From an uncultured Oscillospiraceae bacterium (GTDB lineage Bacteria > Bacillota > Clostridia > Oscillospirales > Oscillospiraceae), in assembly GCA_905233595.1 (NCBI GenBank), contig CAJOFI010000019.1, positions 5,102 to 17,183 on the forward strand: 12,082 nucleotides of DNA, written 5' to 3'. The translations under genes and the position numbers were made by a program. Of this stretch, positions 5,068-12,082 are shown piece by piece. The notes under the pieces are model-generated. The model worked only from the letters and a program-made list of their open reading frames with translations, had not been told where the DNA came from and searched no databases. Position 1 is the first letter of the stretch. Every line of letters begins with the position of its first letter.

Positions 5068-5748
5068 ATGCTGTCTGAAATGTTTTACAAGCTCTGGCAC
5101 GCGGGGCTCATCCAGCGCGGCATCTGGGAGACGATCTATATGACCGTCGTCTCCACCGCGATCTCCTACGTGATCGGCCTGCCCCTCGGCGTGATCCTCA
5201 CCGTGACCGACAAGGGCGGCATCCACCCCATCCCCTGGTTCAACCGGGTGCTGGGCGTGATCGTGAACTTCTTCCGCAGTATCCCCTTCATCATCCTCAT
5301 GGTGGCGATGCTGCCGGTGGCGAAGCTCGTCGTCGGCACCTCGCTCGGCAACAAGGCCATGATCGTCATGCTCGTCATCGCCGCCTCGCCCTACATCGCG
5401 CGCATGGTCGAATCCTCCGTCAAGGAGGTGGACGCCGGCGTCATCGAGGCCGCGCAGGCCATGGGCGCCACCAATTTCCAGATCATCTGCAAGGTGCTGC
5501 TGCCGGAGGCGAAGCCCTCGCTGATCCTCGGCGCGGTGATCTCCATGGTCACCATCCTCGGCTATTCCGCCATGGCCGCCACCATCGGCGGCACGGGTCT
5601 CGGCCAGATCGCCATCAGCTACGGCCACCAGCGCTTCAACGCGGACATTACCTGGATCTGCGTATTCTTGACTGTTTTGATCGTTCAGATCATTCAGGAG
5701 GTCGGTACCGCCATCGCGCACCGAACCGATAAACGCGCAAGACACTAA
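5068..5748 (+). CDS. metI: Methionine ABC transporter permease MetI
   Basis: MetI forms the homodimeric membrane channel of the methionine importer. The 226 residues have about five membrane segments (roughly 19-45, 60-85, 96-112, 150-175, 194-216) and the EAA loop EAAQAMGA (127-134) that docks on MetN. FFRSIPFIILMVAMLP and GYSAMAATIGGTGLGQIA are typical MetI stretches. The start at 5068 is 4 bases after the metN stop with GAGGAGGTG just upstream inside metN, so translation is probably coupled. A 23-base gap with its own strong ribosome site follows before metQ. Confidence 0.95.
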   Translation: MLSEMFYKLWHAGLIQRGIWETIYMTVVSTAISYVIGLPLGVILTVTDKGGIHPIPWFNRVLGVIVNFFRSIPFIILMVAMLPVAKLVVGTSLGNKAMIVMLVIAASPYIARMVESSVKEVDAGVIEAAQAMGATNFQIICKVLLPEAKPSLILGAVISMVTILGYSAMAATIGGTGLGQIAISYGHQRFNADITWICVFLTVLIVQIIQEVGTAIAHRTDKRARH

Positions 5749-5771
5749 ATTTCAAACAGGAGGAACACAAA

Positions 5772-6641
5772 ATGAAAAAGACCCTCGCACTCGTACTCAC
5801 CGCCGCTCTGGTCATCCTGACCTTCGCCGCCTGCGGCACTTCCAGCGCCCCCGCCGCGACCGAGGCGCCCGCCGCCGTCGAGGAGGCCGCCCCCGTCGCC
5901 GAGAGCGTCAAGCTCACCGTCGGCGCAAGCTCCACCCCCCACGCCGAGCTGCTTGAGATCGTCAAGCCCGCTCTCGCCGAGCAGGGCATCGAGCTGAACA
6001 TCGTGATCTATGACGATTACGTTCTGCCCAACACCGCCCTCCAGGACGGCACCCTCGACGCCAACTACTTCCAGCACACCCCCTACCTCAACAGCTTCAA
6101 CGCCTCCAACGGCACCGACCTCGTCTCCGCCGGTCTCATCCACTATGAGCCCTTCGGCATCTACAGCCAGAGCGTGACCGACCTTGCCGAGCTCGCCGAG
6201 GGCGCGACCATCATCGTTCCCGACGACGACTCCAACCAGACCCGCGCCCTGCTCCTTCTCCAGCAGGAGGGGCTCGTGGAGCTGCCCGAGGGCGCTTCCG
6301 TTGACACCGGCGTGACCTTGCTCGACATCGTGGACGACAAGGGCTACAACGTGCAGGCCGTGCAGGCGGACGCCGTTCCCTCCCTGCTCGCCAACTCCGA
6401 CGCCGGCACCGTCGCCGTCATCAACTACAACTACGCGCTGGGCGCCGGCTTCAAGACCAGCGACGCGCTCGCCATCGAGGACGCCTCCGGCAACGCCGCC
6501 CAGACCTACGCCAACATCATCGCCGTCCGCCGCGGTGACGAGAGCCGCAGCGAGATTCAGGCTCTTGTAGCCGCCCTCCAGGCCGGTGCCGTTGACGCCT
6601 ACAACGAACAGACCGGCGCCGGCATCGTCGCCATCAAGTAA
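5772..6641 (+). CDS. metQ: Methionine-binding lipoprotein MetQ (NlpA family)
   Basis: MetQ is the membrane-anchored extracellular binding protein that delivers methionine to MetNI. The 289 residues start with a lipoprotein signal peptide (MKKTLALVLTAALVILTFAAC; lipidated Cys at 21), then an Ala/Pro/Glu-rich linker to about 45, then the NlpA/MetQ domain: KLTVGASSTPHAELLEIVKP, DGTLDANYFQHTPYL, GIYSQSV, IIVPDDDSNQTRALLLLQQ and a C-terminal AVDAYNEQ-like helix. The motif NYFQHTPYLNSF is highly typical. AGGAGG lies just upstream of ATG 5772. It is the last gene of the operon, closed by the terminator at 6649. Confidence 0.95.
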   Translation: MKKTLALVLTAALVILTFAACGTSSAPAATEAPAAVEEAAPVAESVKLTVGASSTPHAELLEIVKPALAEQGIELNIVIYDDYVLPNTALQDGTLDANYFQHTPYLNSFNASNGTDLVSAGLIHYEPFGIYSQSVTDLAELAEGATIIVPDDDSNQTRALLLLQQEGLVELPEGASVDTGVTLLDIVDDKGYNVQAVQADAVPSLLANSDAGTVAVINYNYALGAGFKTSDALAIEDASGNAAQTYANIIAVRRGDESRSEIQALVAALQAGAVDAYNEQTGAGIVAIK

Positions 6642-6648
6642 TTCGCAA

Positions 6649-6686
6649 GAGGCTGTGAAAGCGGAGCTTTCACAGCCTCAGTTTTT
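6649..6686 (+). terminator. Terminator of the metNIQ operon
   Basis: GAGGCTGTGAAAGC (6649-6662) and GCTTTCACAGCCTC (6666-6679) form a perfect 14-bp stem with a GGA loop, followed by AGTTTTTAG. It begins 8 bases after the metQ stop. Confidence 0.93.
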
Positions 6687-6737
6687 AGATTTTAGGAACT
6701 GTTCCGAAATACTGAAAGCTAAAATCTAACTCCCCTC

Positions 6738-6765
6738 TTGACAAGTCAATGATTCCGTATATAAT
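6738..6765 (+). promoter_or_regulatory. Promoter of the marR-ABC exporter operon
   Basis: TTGACA (6738-6743) and TATAAT (6760-6765), both exact consensus, are separated by 16 bp. The expected start of transcription near 6772 falls inside the operator palindrome that begins at 6768. Confidence 0.88.
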
Positions 6766-6767
6766 AA

Positions 6768-6793
6768 GTCGTGCACGACATGTCGTGTGCGAC
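6768..6793 (+). promoter_or_regulatory. Probable MarR operator palindrome
   Basis: The half-sites GTCGTGCACGACA (6768-6780) and TGTCGTGTGCGAC (6781-6793) are inverted copies matching at 11 of 13 positions each. The left half is itself nearly palindromic (GTCGTGCACGAC). The site starts two bases after the -10 box and covers the expected transcription start, so bound protein would block the promoter. MarR-family repressors normally bind such palindromes at their own promoters; the regulator gene begins 24 bases downstream. Confidence 0.82.
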
Positions 6794-6817
6794 ATTTTTT
6801 TGGACTGGGATGATGGT

Positions 6818-7288
6818 ATGAACAAAGCGCTGCCGCTGGGCGTGCGCTTTTCGCTGCTGCACCGCGCCTTCAAGCGGAAGATGGACGCGATGCTCAGCGA
6901 AAAGGAGCTGACCGGCGTGCAATTCGGGGTGCTGGCGAGCCTCGTGCGGCTCGAGCGCGAGGGGAAGAGCGAGATCAGCCAGCGCGAGCTGGAGCAGGTC
7001 TCCCGCGTGAGCCACGCCACGATGACCGAGCTTCTCAAGCGGCTTGAGAAAAAGGGCTTTATCCGCTCCGAGCAGAGCAGCCGCGACCGCCGCTTCAAGT
7101 GCCTCTCCGCGACGGAGAAGGCGCTGGGGCTCGAGGGCGAGGTGGCGCAGCTCGAGCAGGAGACCTTTGCCTGGCTCACCAGGGGTCTCAACGACGCGCA
7201 GATCAGTGAGCTTCTCGCCACCACGGACGTGATGCTCGAGAACGCATGGGCTGACTGCCGGAAAGGATGTGAACAGAGCGATGATTAA
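6818..7288 (+). CDS. MarR family transcriptional regulator
   Basis: This is a predicted dimeric winged-helix repressor. The 156 residues show an N-terminal dimerisation helix (LGVRFSLLHRAFKRKMDAML), the helix-turn-helix (SQRELEQVSRVSHATMTELL), the wing (GFIRSEQSSRDRRFKCLS) with the family's conserved Asp-Arg pair, and a C-terminal helix (LNDAQISELLATTDVML). I chose ATG 6818 because the earlier in-frame ATG at 6749 lies inside the promoter, before the transcript start. The Shine-Dalgarno is weak. It overlaps the downstream exporter gene by 8 bases and its promoter contains a palindrome suited to autorepression. The usual model is derepression by a toxic ligand that the exporter removes; the ligand cannot be told from sequence. 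Confidence 0.92.
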   Translation: MNKALPLGVRFSLLHRAFKRKMDAMLSEKELTGVQFGVLASLVRLEREGKSEISQRELEQVSRVSHATMTELLKRLEKKGFIRSEQSSRDRRFKCLSATEKALGLEGEVAQLEQETFAWLTRGLNDAQISELLATTDVMLENAWADCRKGCEQSDD

Positions 7289-8986
7289 AACCTTCTTAAA
7301 ATGTGTCCGGGAATACAAGACGCCCGCGATCTTCACCCTGCTCTTCATGGTGGGCGAGGTGCTCATCGAGGTGCTGATCCCCTTCTACACCGCCGATCTC
7401 GTCAACGATATCAAGGCCAGCGCGCCCATGAGCCATGTGGTGCGGCTGGGTCTGATCCTTGTCGTGATGGCGCTTATCTCGCTGTGCTGCGGCGCGGGCG
7501 GGGGCTACTTCGGCTCCAAGGCCTCGACGGGCTTTGCGCGCAACGTGCGGCGCGACGTGTTTGAGCGCATCCAGCACTTTTCCTTTGAGAACATCGACAA
7601 ATTCTCCACCGCCTCCCTGGTCACCCGTCTGACCACGGACATCAACAACGTGCAGATGGCCTTCATGATGTCCATCCGCATCGCGGTGCGCGCGCCGCTG
7701 ATGTTCGTTTTCTCCATCGTGATGGCCTACTACATGGGCGGCGCGCTCGCCACGACCTTCATCGTCGTGGTGCCGGTGCTGGCGGTGGGGCTTATCACCA
7801 TCGCGCGGCACGCGATGCCCGCCTTCCGCGCGGTCTTCCGCAAGTACGACCGGATGAACGAGTCCATCGAGGAGAACGTGCGCGGTATGCGCGTGGTCAA
7901 GAGCTTCTCCCGCGAGGGCTTTGAGAAGCAGAAGTTCGCCGCCGCCTCGGGCGACATCCGCAAGGACTTTACGAAGGCCGAGCGCATCGTCGCGCTCAAC
8001 ACCCCGCTGATGACCCTCTGCATGAACTTCAACATGGTGTTCGTGCTGCTGGTCGGCGCGAAGCTCATCGTCGAGAGCCGCGGCACCGTCATTGACGTGG
8101 GACAGATCTCCGCCATGCTCACCTACGGGATGCAGATCCTCATGAGCCTGATGATGATCTCCATGATCTATGTCATGATGACCATGTCCTACGAGTCCAT
8201 GAAGCGTCTGGCGGAGGTTCTGAACGAGCAGCCCTCCCTCTCCAATCCCGAAAGCCCCCTCACCGAGGTGAAGGACGGCAGCGTGGATTTTGAGGGCGTC
8301 TCCTTCAAGTACGACCGCAAGGCGCAGGAATCCGCCCTCGCAAACGTCGAGGTGCACATCCCCTCGGGCGCGACGGTGGGCATCCTCGGCGGCACGGGCG
8401 CGGGCAAATCCACGCTGGTGCAGCTCCTCGCGGCGGGCGCGACGTGCGCGAATACGACCTCGATACCCTGCGCGGCGCGGTGTCCATGGTGCTGCAAAAA
8501 AACGAGCTCTTCTCCGGCACGATCAGGGAGAACCTGCGCTGGGGCAATCCCACCGCCACGGACGAGGAGCTGGTCGAGGCCTGCAAGCTCGCGCAGGCGG
8601 ACGACTTCATCCGCTCCTTCCCCGAGGGCTACGACACCCGCATCGAGCAGGGCGGCACCAACGTCTCCGGCGGGCAGAAGCAGCGCCTGTGCATCGCGCG
8701 GGCACTCTTAAAAAAGCCGAAGATCCTCATTCTGGACGACTCCACCTCCGCGGTGGACACCCGCACCGACGCGCTGATCCGCGCGGGCTTCAAAACATAC
8801 ATCCCCGAGACCACCAAGATCATCATTGCCCAGCGCGTGTCCTCGGTGGAGGACGCGGACATGATCCTCGTCATGGACGGCGGCACCATCGCCGACGCGG
8901 GCAGGCACGACGAGCTGCTCCGGCGCAGCCCGATCTATCGCGAGGTCTATGAGCAGCAGACCAAGGGAGGGCAAGAGCATGCATAA
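7281..8986 (+). pseudogene. ABC exporter half-transporter, degenerate-site subunit, frameshifted in NBD
   Basis: This would be a type IV (MsbA/BmrC-like) half-exporter: a six-helix membrane domain (about 1-310) and an ATPase domain. Walker A GGTGAGKST is at about 370-378. The frame breaks near 8430, right after LVQLL; the sequence resumes in another frame at 8432 with GGRDVREYDLDTLR and continues through LRWGNP, signature VSGGQKQR and Walker B ILILDD to the stop at 8986. Compared with relatives, roughly 12-13 residues between the Walker A helix and GGRDV are missing, so a deletion near 37-40 bp is inferred. The residue after Walker B is Asp rather than Glu and the H-loop is AQR rather than AHR, marks of the degenerate site of heterodimeric exporters. 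Start ATG 7281 overlaps marR by 8 bases; GTG 7269 is a less likely start. An assembly error is possible. Confidence 0.87.
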
Positions 8987-10860
8987 AGAGGCAAACCGCA
9001 ATCTCAAGGAGAACTTCGCCGCCATCGGGTGGACGCTGAAAAAGTTCTTCGGCTTCTACCCGGTGATGGCGCCGCTTTCGATGCTGTGCATCCTCTTCTC
9101 CGCCATCGTCTCCGCGATCCCCTCGCTCTTCATCCAGAACGTCCTCGCCGTGATCGAAAAATGGTTCAGCAGCGGCGACTGGGCTTCCGCGCGCGCGGAG
9201 CTTCTGCCCTACATCTTCCTGCTGATCGGCCTGTACGTGCTCTCCATCTGCTCCCAGACGCTGGAGACCCAGCTCATGGCGGTCATGACGCAGGGCTTCC
9301 TTGACAAGATGCGCAGGGAAATGTTCAACGGCATGCAGGATCTGCCCATCCGCTACTTCGACCGCCGCAAGACCGGCGACATCATGAGCTTCTACACCAA
9401 CGACATCGACACCATGCGCCAGCTCGTGAGCCAGTCCCTGCCCTCGCTGATCCGCTCGATCGCGATCGTGCTCGCGGTGCTCGCGATCATGCTGTATTTC
9501 AGCGTCTGGATGACGCTGGTGCTGCTGCTGGGCGTCGCGGCGATGTACTACGTCACCAAGACCATCGGCGGCGGCTCCGCCAAGTACTTCGTCAAGGCGC
9601 AGAAGGCCATCGGCGCGATGGAGGGCTTCGCGCAGGAGATGATGAACGGCCAGAAGGTCATCAAGGTCTTCTGCCACGAGCAGCAGAGCCTGGAGGACTT
9701 CGACAAGGTCAACGACGAGCTGCGCGACGTGGCCTTCCGCGCCAACGCCTACGCCAGCACCCTCGGCCCCATCATCGGCAACATCGGCAACATCCTTTAC
9801 GTCGGCCTCGCGCTGGTGGGCGGCGTGTTCATCCTCGCGAACGTCCGCAACCTCTCCCTCTCCGGCATGGCCTTCGATATCACGGTGCTGGTGCCCTTCT
9901 TGAACATGTCCCGGCAGTTCACCGGCAACGTAAACCAGCTCAGCCAGCAGATCAACTCCATCGTCATGGCCGGCGCGGGCGCGCAGCGCGTGCTCACGCT
10001 CGTAAACCAGGAGCCGGAGGCCGACAACGGCTACGTGACGCTCGTAAACGTCACCGAGGACGCGGACGGCAGCCTGCGCGAGACCGAGGAGCACACCGGG
10101 CGCTGGGCATGGCGGCACCCGCACACCGACGGCAGCGGCATCACCTACACCCCGCTGCGCGGCGACGTGCGCATGGTGGACGTGGACTTCGCCTACACCC
10201 CGGAGAAGCAGGTGCTGCACAACGTCTCCGTCTACGCCGAGCCCGGGCAGAAGGTGGCCTTCGTCGGCGCGACCGGCGCGGGCAAGACCACGATCACGAA
10301 CCTCATCAACCGCTTCTACGACATCGCCGACGGCAAGATCCGCTACGACGGCATCAACATCAACAAGATCAGGAAATCCGACCTGCGCCGCTCCCTCGGC
10401 ATCGTGCTGCAGGAGACGAACCTCTTCACCGGCACCGTGATGGAGAACATCCGCTACGGGCGGCTTGAGGCGACGGACGAGGAGTGCATCGAGGCGGCGC
10501 GCCTCGCGGGAGGGCTACGGGACGGAGCTGCAAAACAACGGCGCGAACCTCTCCCAGGGGCAGCGCCAGCTCATCGCGATCGCCCGCGCCGCCGTGGCCG
10601 ATCCCCCGGTCATGATCCTCGACGAGGCCACCTCCTCCATCGACACGCGCACCGAGGCCATCGTGCAGCGCGGCATGGATAAGCTGATGGAGGGCCGCAC
10701 GGTCTTTGTCATCGCGCACCGCCTCTCCACGGTCATGAACTCCGACGTTATCATGGTGCTCGACCACGGGCGCATCATCGAGCGCGGCAGCCACGAAAAG
10801 CTGATCGCCGACAAGGGCACCTACTACCAGCTCTACACCGGCGCCTTCGAGCTCGAATAG
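8979..10860 (+). pseudogene. ABC exporter half-transporter, canonical-site subunit, frameshifted in NBD
   Basis: This is the partner half-exporter. A six-helix membrane domain (about 20-330) is followed by a long connector (about 345-400, including EEHTGRWAWRHPH) and an ATPase domain with Walker A GATGAGKTT, Q-loop VLQETNLF, signature LSQGQRQL, Walker B MILDE and H-loop IAHRLS, all canonical. The frame breaks at 10509: IEAARLA ends at 10508 and EGYGTELQNN resumes at 10510 in a different frame, continuing to the stop at 10860. Relatives have about 10 residues between those blocks (xADxFIxxLP), so a deletion near 29 bp is inferred. ATG 8979 has GGGAGG (8965-8970) upstream and overlaps the previous gene by 8 bases. 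With the degenerate partner upstream it would form a BmrCD/TmrAB-like heterodimer, but as sequenced neither ATPase domain is intact. Confidence 0.88.
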
Positions 10861-10907
10861 TTTTCAGAAAAATCCAGAACCTTTTCCCCCTCTGAAAACG
10901 GAACAAG

Positions 10908-10935
10908 TTGCATTTTCTTTTTCGCGTGGTATACT
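10908..10935 (+). promoter_or_regulatory. Promoter of small lipoprotein gene
   Basis: TTGCAT (10908-10913) and TATACT (10930-10935) are spaced by 16 bp and lie 31 bases before the ATG at 10966. Upstream, TTTTCAGA (10861-10868) and TCTGAAAA (10891-10898) form an 8-bp inverted repeat directly after the exporter stop codon; it lacks a T-run and is only a weak terminator candidate. Confidence 0.65.
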
Positions 10936-10965
10936 GTTTACATCCCAAGGATCGGAGGATTTGTT

Positions 10966-11286
10966 ATGAAACGTATGATCTCTCTTCTGCTTTCCCTGCT
11001 GATGCTGCTTGCGCTCTGCGCCTGCGGGGCGACGGAGGACGCGCCCGCTCCCGCCGCGACGGAGGCCGTCTCCCCCACGCCCGTGGCCGGGGACGAGGGC
11101 ACGGCATCGGACGCGGATACCGTTGTGACCGATTACCCCGAGAACGCCGCTCCCGTGGAGCAGCCGAACCTCGACGCTGCGCCCACCGCCATCGACGACG
11201 ATCAGATCGCCCTGCTTGAGCAGTTTTTGCAGATCGACTCGCTCGTGCACCCCGGCACGGCGGGTTCCTCGCTGAGACAGGCGTAG
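10966..11286 (+). CDS. Small predicted lipoprotein, C-terminus possibly foreign
   Basis: The 106-residue product starts with a clear lipoprotein signal peptide (MKRMISLLLSLLMLLALCAC; lipobox LCAC, lipidated Cys20), then an acidic Ala/Pro/Thr-rich low-complexity region (ATEDAPAPAATEAVSP and on). ATG 10966 has GGAGG (10954-10958) 7 bases upstream and its own promoter. I recognise no functional domain. Residues from about 95 (HPGTAGSSLRQA) are read from DNA that on the opposite strand encodes the end of the aroD remnant, so the native C-terminus may have been lost and replaced by read-through. The gene may therefore be the 5' stub of a larger lipoprotein. The surface-anchored part is real by its signal; a functional product is uncertain. 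Confidence 0.72.
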   Translation: MKRMISLLLSLLMLLALCACGATEDAPAPAATEAVSPTPVAGDEGTASDADTVVTDYPENAAPVEQPNLDAAPTAIDDDQIALLEQFLQIDSLVHPGTAGSSLRQA

Positions 11287-11516
11287 GTGAAGGGTGCGCC
11301 GCAGCGCAGGGCGTCCAGGCGTGAGGTGCGTCCGGCATCGCCCATACAGAAGGCTATCAGGGAGCCGGGGGCGGCATCTTTGTAGAGGGCGTGGACGGTG
11401 GTATTATCGGCCTCTGACGTGGCTGTAGTAACGATTTTTACCACTTCGCCCCCAAAGCTGCGGGCCCTTTCCACCAGAACCGCCCCCGCCACCGTAAAGG
11501 CGCTCATGCAGTCCAT
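11250..11516 (-). pseudogene. aroD: Remnant of type I 3-dehydroquinate dehydratase (aroD), C-terminal part
   Basis: Read on the minus strand, about 75-90 codons match the C-terminal half of type I 3-dehydroquinate dehydratase, the shikimate-pathway enzyme that removes water from 3-dehydroquinate. Recognisable blocks are ARSFGGEVVKIVTTATSEADN, with the Schiff-base lysine at 11436-11438, then GSLIAFCMGDAGRTSRL and GAPFTYACLSEEPAVPG. The intact enzyme has about 250 residues. The N-terminal barrel and the catalytic histidine are absent, and similarity stops at about 11250, just before the conserved Gln after the final Pro-Gly, where the sequence becomes the antisense of the lipoprotein gene. At its other end it runs into the repeat at 11530. 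There is no start site or ribosome site. This is a gene fragment, not a working enzyme. Confidence 0.75.
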
Positions 11517-11529
11517 CGGCCGGGCGTAA

Positions 11530-11567
11530 ACAGTTTTGAGCCGTGCGTTTTGAGCTTTGAGAAGAAA
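11530..11567. repeat. Inverted repeat copy 1 (AGTTTTGAGCCGTG element)
   Basis: AGTTTTGAGCCGTG (11532-11545) followed by GTTTTGAGCTTTGAGAAGAA recurs in inverted orientation at 11741-11777: 14 identical bases, then single mismatches. The unit is built from degenerate TTTTGAG heptamers, like the arms of the elements at 1041 and 3389. It marks the truncated end of the aroD remnant. Confidence 0.75.
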
Positions 11568-11740
11568 CCGCGTCATCATGAACGATAAGTGAAGGATCTC
11601 ATATAGCTGCGCGAAAAGCGGGCAAAAGCGAAATAAATAGGCGGCTTCGCATATAACAGCGAAGCCGCCCTTTGTTTTTATCCGGGGCTTGTGCCGCGCG
11701 GGATGGGCAATGCTCGTTTACACACCCGAGGTTCCGGCGC
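11568..11740. other. Non-coding spacer between the inverted repeats
   Basis: Apart from the terminator hairpin at 11640-11679, no plausible gene, ribosome site or promoter was seen here. Short reading frames across the stretch lack family resemblance and partly translate the repeats. Confidence 0.5.
11640..11679. terminator. Bidirectional intrinsic terminator
   Basis: GGCGGCTTCGC (11640-11650) and GCGAAGCCGCC (11659-11669) form a perfect 11-bp stem with an 8-base loop (ATATAACA). On the + strand CTTTGTTTTTA follows; on the - strand TATTTATTTCG follows. It can end transcription of the minus-strand CoA-transferase gene, whose stop codon is about 105 bases away, and also any rightward transcription from the lipoprotein promoter. 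Confidence 0.82.
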
Positions 11741-11777
11741 GTTCTCCTCAAAACCCAAAACTCACGGCTCAAAACTA
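11741..11777. repeat. Inverted repeat copy 2 (AGTTTTGAGCCGTG element)
   Basis: This is the reverse-orientation partner of 11530-11567: CACGGCTCAAAACT at 11763-11776 is the exact complement of 11532-11545. It abuts the stop codon (11775-11777) of the minus-strand CoA-transferase gene, sharing its last bases with it. Confidence 0.75.
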
Positions 11778-12082
11778 CCGCTTATTGCTCCTGCGCCAGA
11801 TTTTCTGCTCTTCGGCGGCGCGGATCAGGTCTTCGCGGAAGGCGGGGTGCGCGAGGGAGATGACCGCCTCGGCGCGCTGCCAGGTGGGCAGGCCGGCGAG
11901 GTTCTTCGCGCCATACTCGGTCACGAGCCAAGGCGCGACGGCGCGCGGCGTTGTAATCACGTCCCCCGCCGTGAAGCGGGGCAGGACGTTTGAGCGCAGC
12001 CGCCCGCTCCTGTCCGTGAAGGTCGAGGCCGTGGCAAGAAAGGCCATCCCCTGCCCCGATCCGTAAGCGCCCTCCACAAAAT
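11775..12082 (-). CDS. Acetyl-CoA hydrolase/transferase family CoA-transferase, C-terminal part (runs off window)
   Basis: Only the last 102 or so residues are present; the gene continues beyond the right edge. It reads FVEGAYGSGQGMAFLATAST, then RSNVLPRFTAGDVITTPR, then the family hallmark WLVTEYGAKNLAGLPTWQRA, AVISLAHPAFREDLI and a basic end WRRSNKR. This pattern is the C-terminal domain of the acetyl-CoA hydrolase/4-hydroxybutyrate CoA-transferase/butyryl-CoA:acetate CoA-transferase superfamily, which moves CoA between carboxylic acids. The catalytic glutamate and CoA-binding loops lie outside the window, so substrate cannot be assigned; a role in acetate, butyrate or succinate fermentation is plausible. 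A GTG at 12075-12077 is an internal Val codon, not a start, because the conserved FVEGA motif crosses it. Confidence 0.9.
   Translation of the reverse strand, partial: FVEGAYGSGQGMAFLATASTFTDRSGRLRSNVLPRFTAGDVITTPRAVAPWLVTEYGAKNLAGLPTWQRAEAVISLAHPAFREDLIRAAEEQKIWRRSNKR

Noticed and set aside
3991..5745. Long antisense ORF (584 codons) opposite metN-metI
   Set aside because: It mirrors the codon periodicity of GC-rich metN/metI and gives a His/Asp/Val/Leu-rich product with no recognisable domain. Similar antisense frames occur opposite yidC-jag (1755-3227), the first ABC gene (7296-8357) and the second (8871-10220).
6749..6817. Upstream start for the MarR regulator at 6749
   Set aside because: This ATG lies between the -35 and -10 boxes, so it would not be on the transcript; ATG 6818 gives a normal MarR N-terminus.
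10861..10898. Terminator after the second ABC gene
   Set aside because: TTTTCAGA/TCTGAAAA is an inverted repeat, but with a 22-base loop, an A/T-rich 8-bp stem and no T-run, so it is too weak to list as a terminator.
11672..11863. Plus-strand ORFs in the right-hand region (11672-12066)
   Set aside because: They translate the inverted repeat and the antisense of the CoA-transferase gene and show no family resemblance. The minus-strand frame with the VTEYG motif is the real gene.

Overview
The window is GC-rich (clearly above 50% by eye, with Ala, Gly and Leu codons mostly ending in C or G) with much more AT-rich intergenic spacers. A Gram-positive style YidC and Jag/KhpB, lipoproteins with AT/GC-skewed linkers, and palindromic spacer repeats suggest a GC-rich Clostridia genome, most likely a gut Oscillospirales (Oscillospiraceae/Ruminococcaceae) member. 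That taxonomic placement is inference from style, not from a marker search.

Layout, left to right. (1) 1-3347: the conserved ribosomal/membrane-biogenesis cluster rpmH-rnpA-yidD-yidC-jag, read rightward from a strong promoter at 117-146. It begins after a palindromic repeat cut by the window edge, and a second palindromic spacer element separates yidD from yidC. The usual next genes of this cluster (mnmE, mnmG, rsmG) are absent. (2) 3389-3777: another palindromic spacer element, acpP (acyl carrier protein) and its terminator. (3) 3807-6686: a methionine-uptake operon. A strong promoter drives a very short ORF of 35 codons, 10 of which are Met and 4 Cys, followed by a strong intrinsic terminator and then metN, metI and metQ, closed by a 14-bp terminator hairpin. 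This has the layout of a leader-peptide transcription attenuator for methionine import and is the most interesting item in the window. (4) 6738-10860: a self-contained MarR regulator plus two ABC half-exporters. The promoter is followed at once by a 26-bp near-palindromic operator, and the three genes overlap each other by 8 bp. Both ABC genes are frameshifted inside their nucleotide-binding domains by small deletions, so the exporter appears broken as sequenced. (5) 10908-12082: a scrap region. It holds a short lipoprotein gene with its own promoter, an antisense remnant of a type I 3-dehydroquinate dehydratase (aroD), an inverted pair of repeats, a hairpin terminator, and the 3' end of an acetyl-CoA hydrolase/transferase-family gene running off the right edge on the minus strand.

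Functionally the left half is housekeeping (ribosome, RNase P, membrane insertion, fatty acid carrier), the middle is sulfur amino acid supply with a probable methionine-sensing leader, and the right half is accessory and partly decaying. No tRNA, rRNA, CRISPR array, transposase or phage gene was seen.
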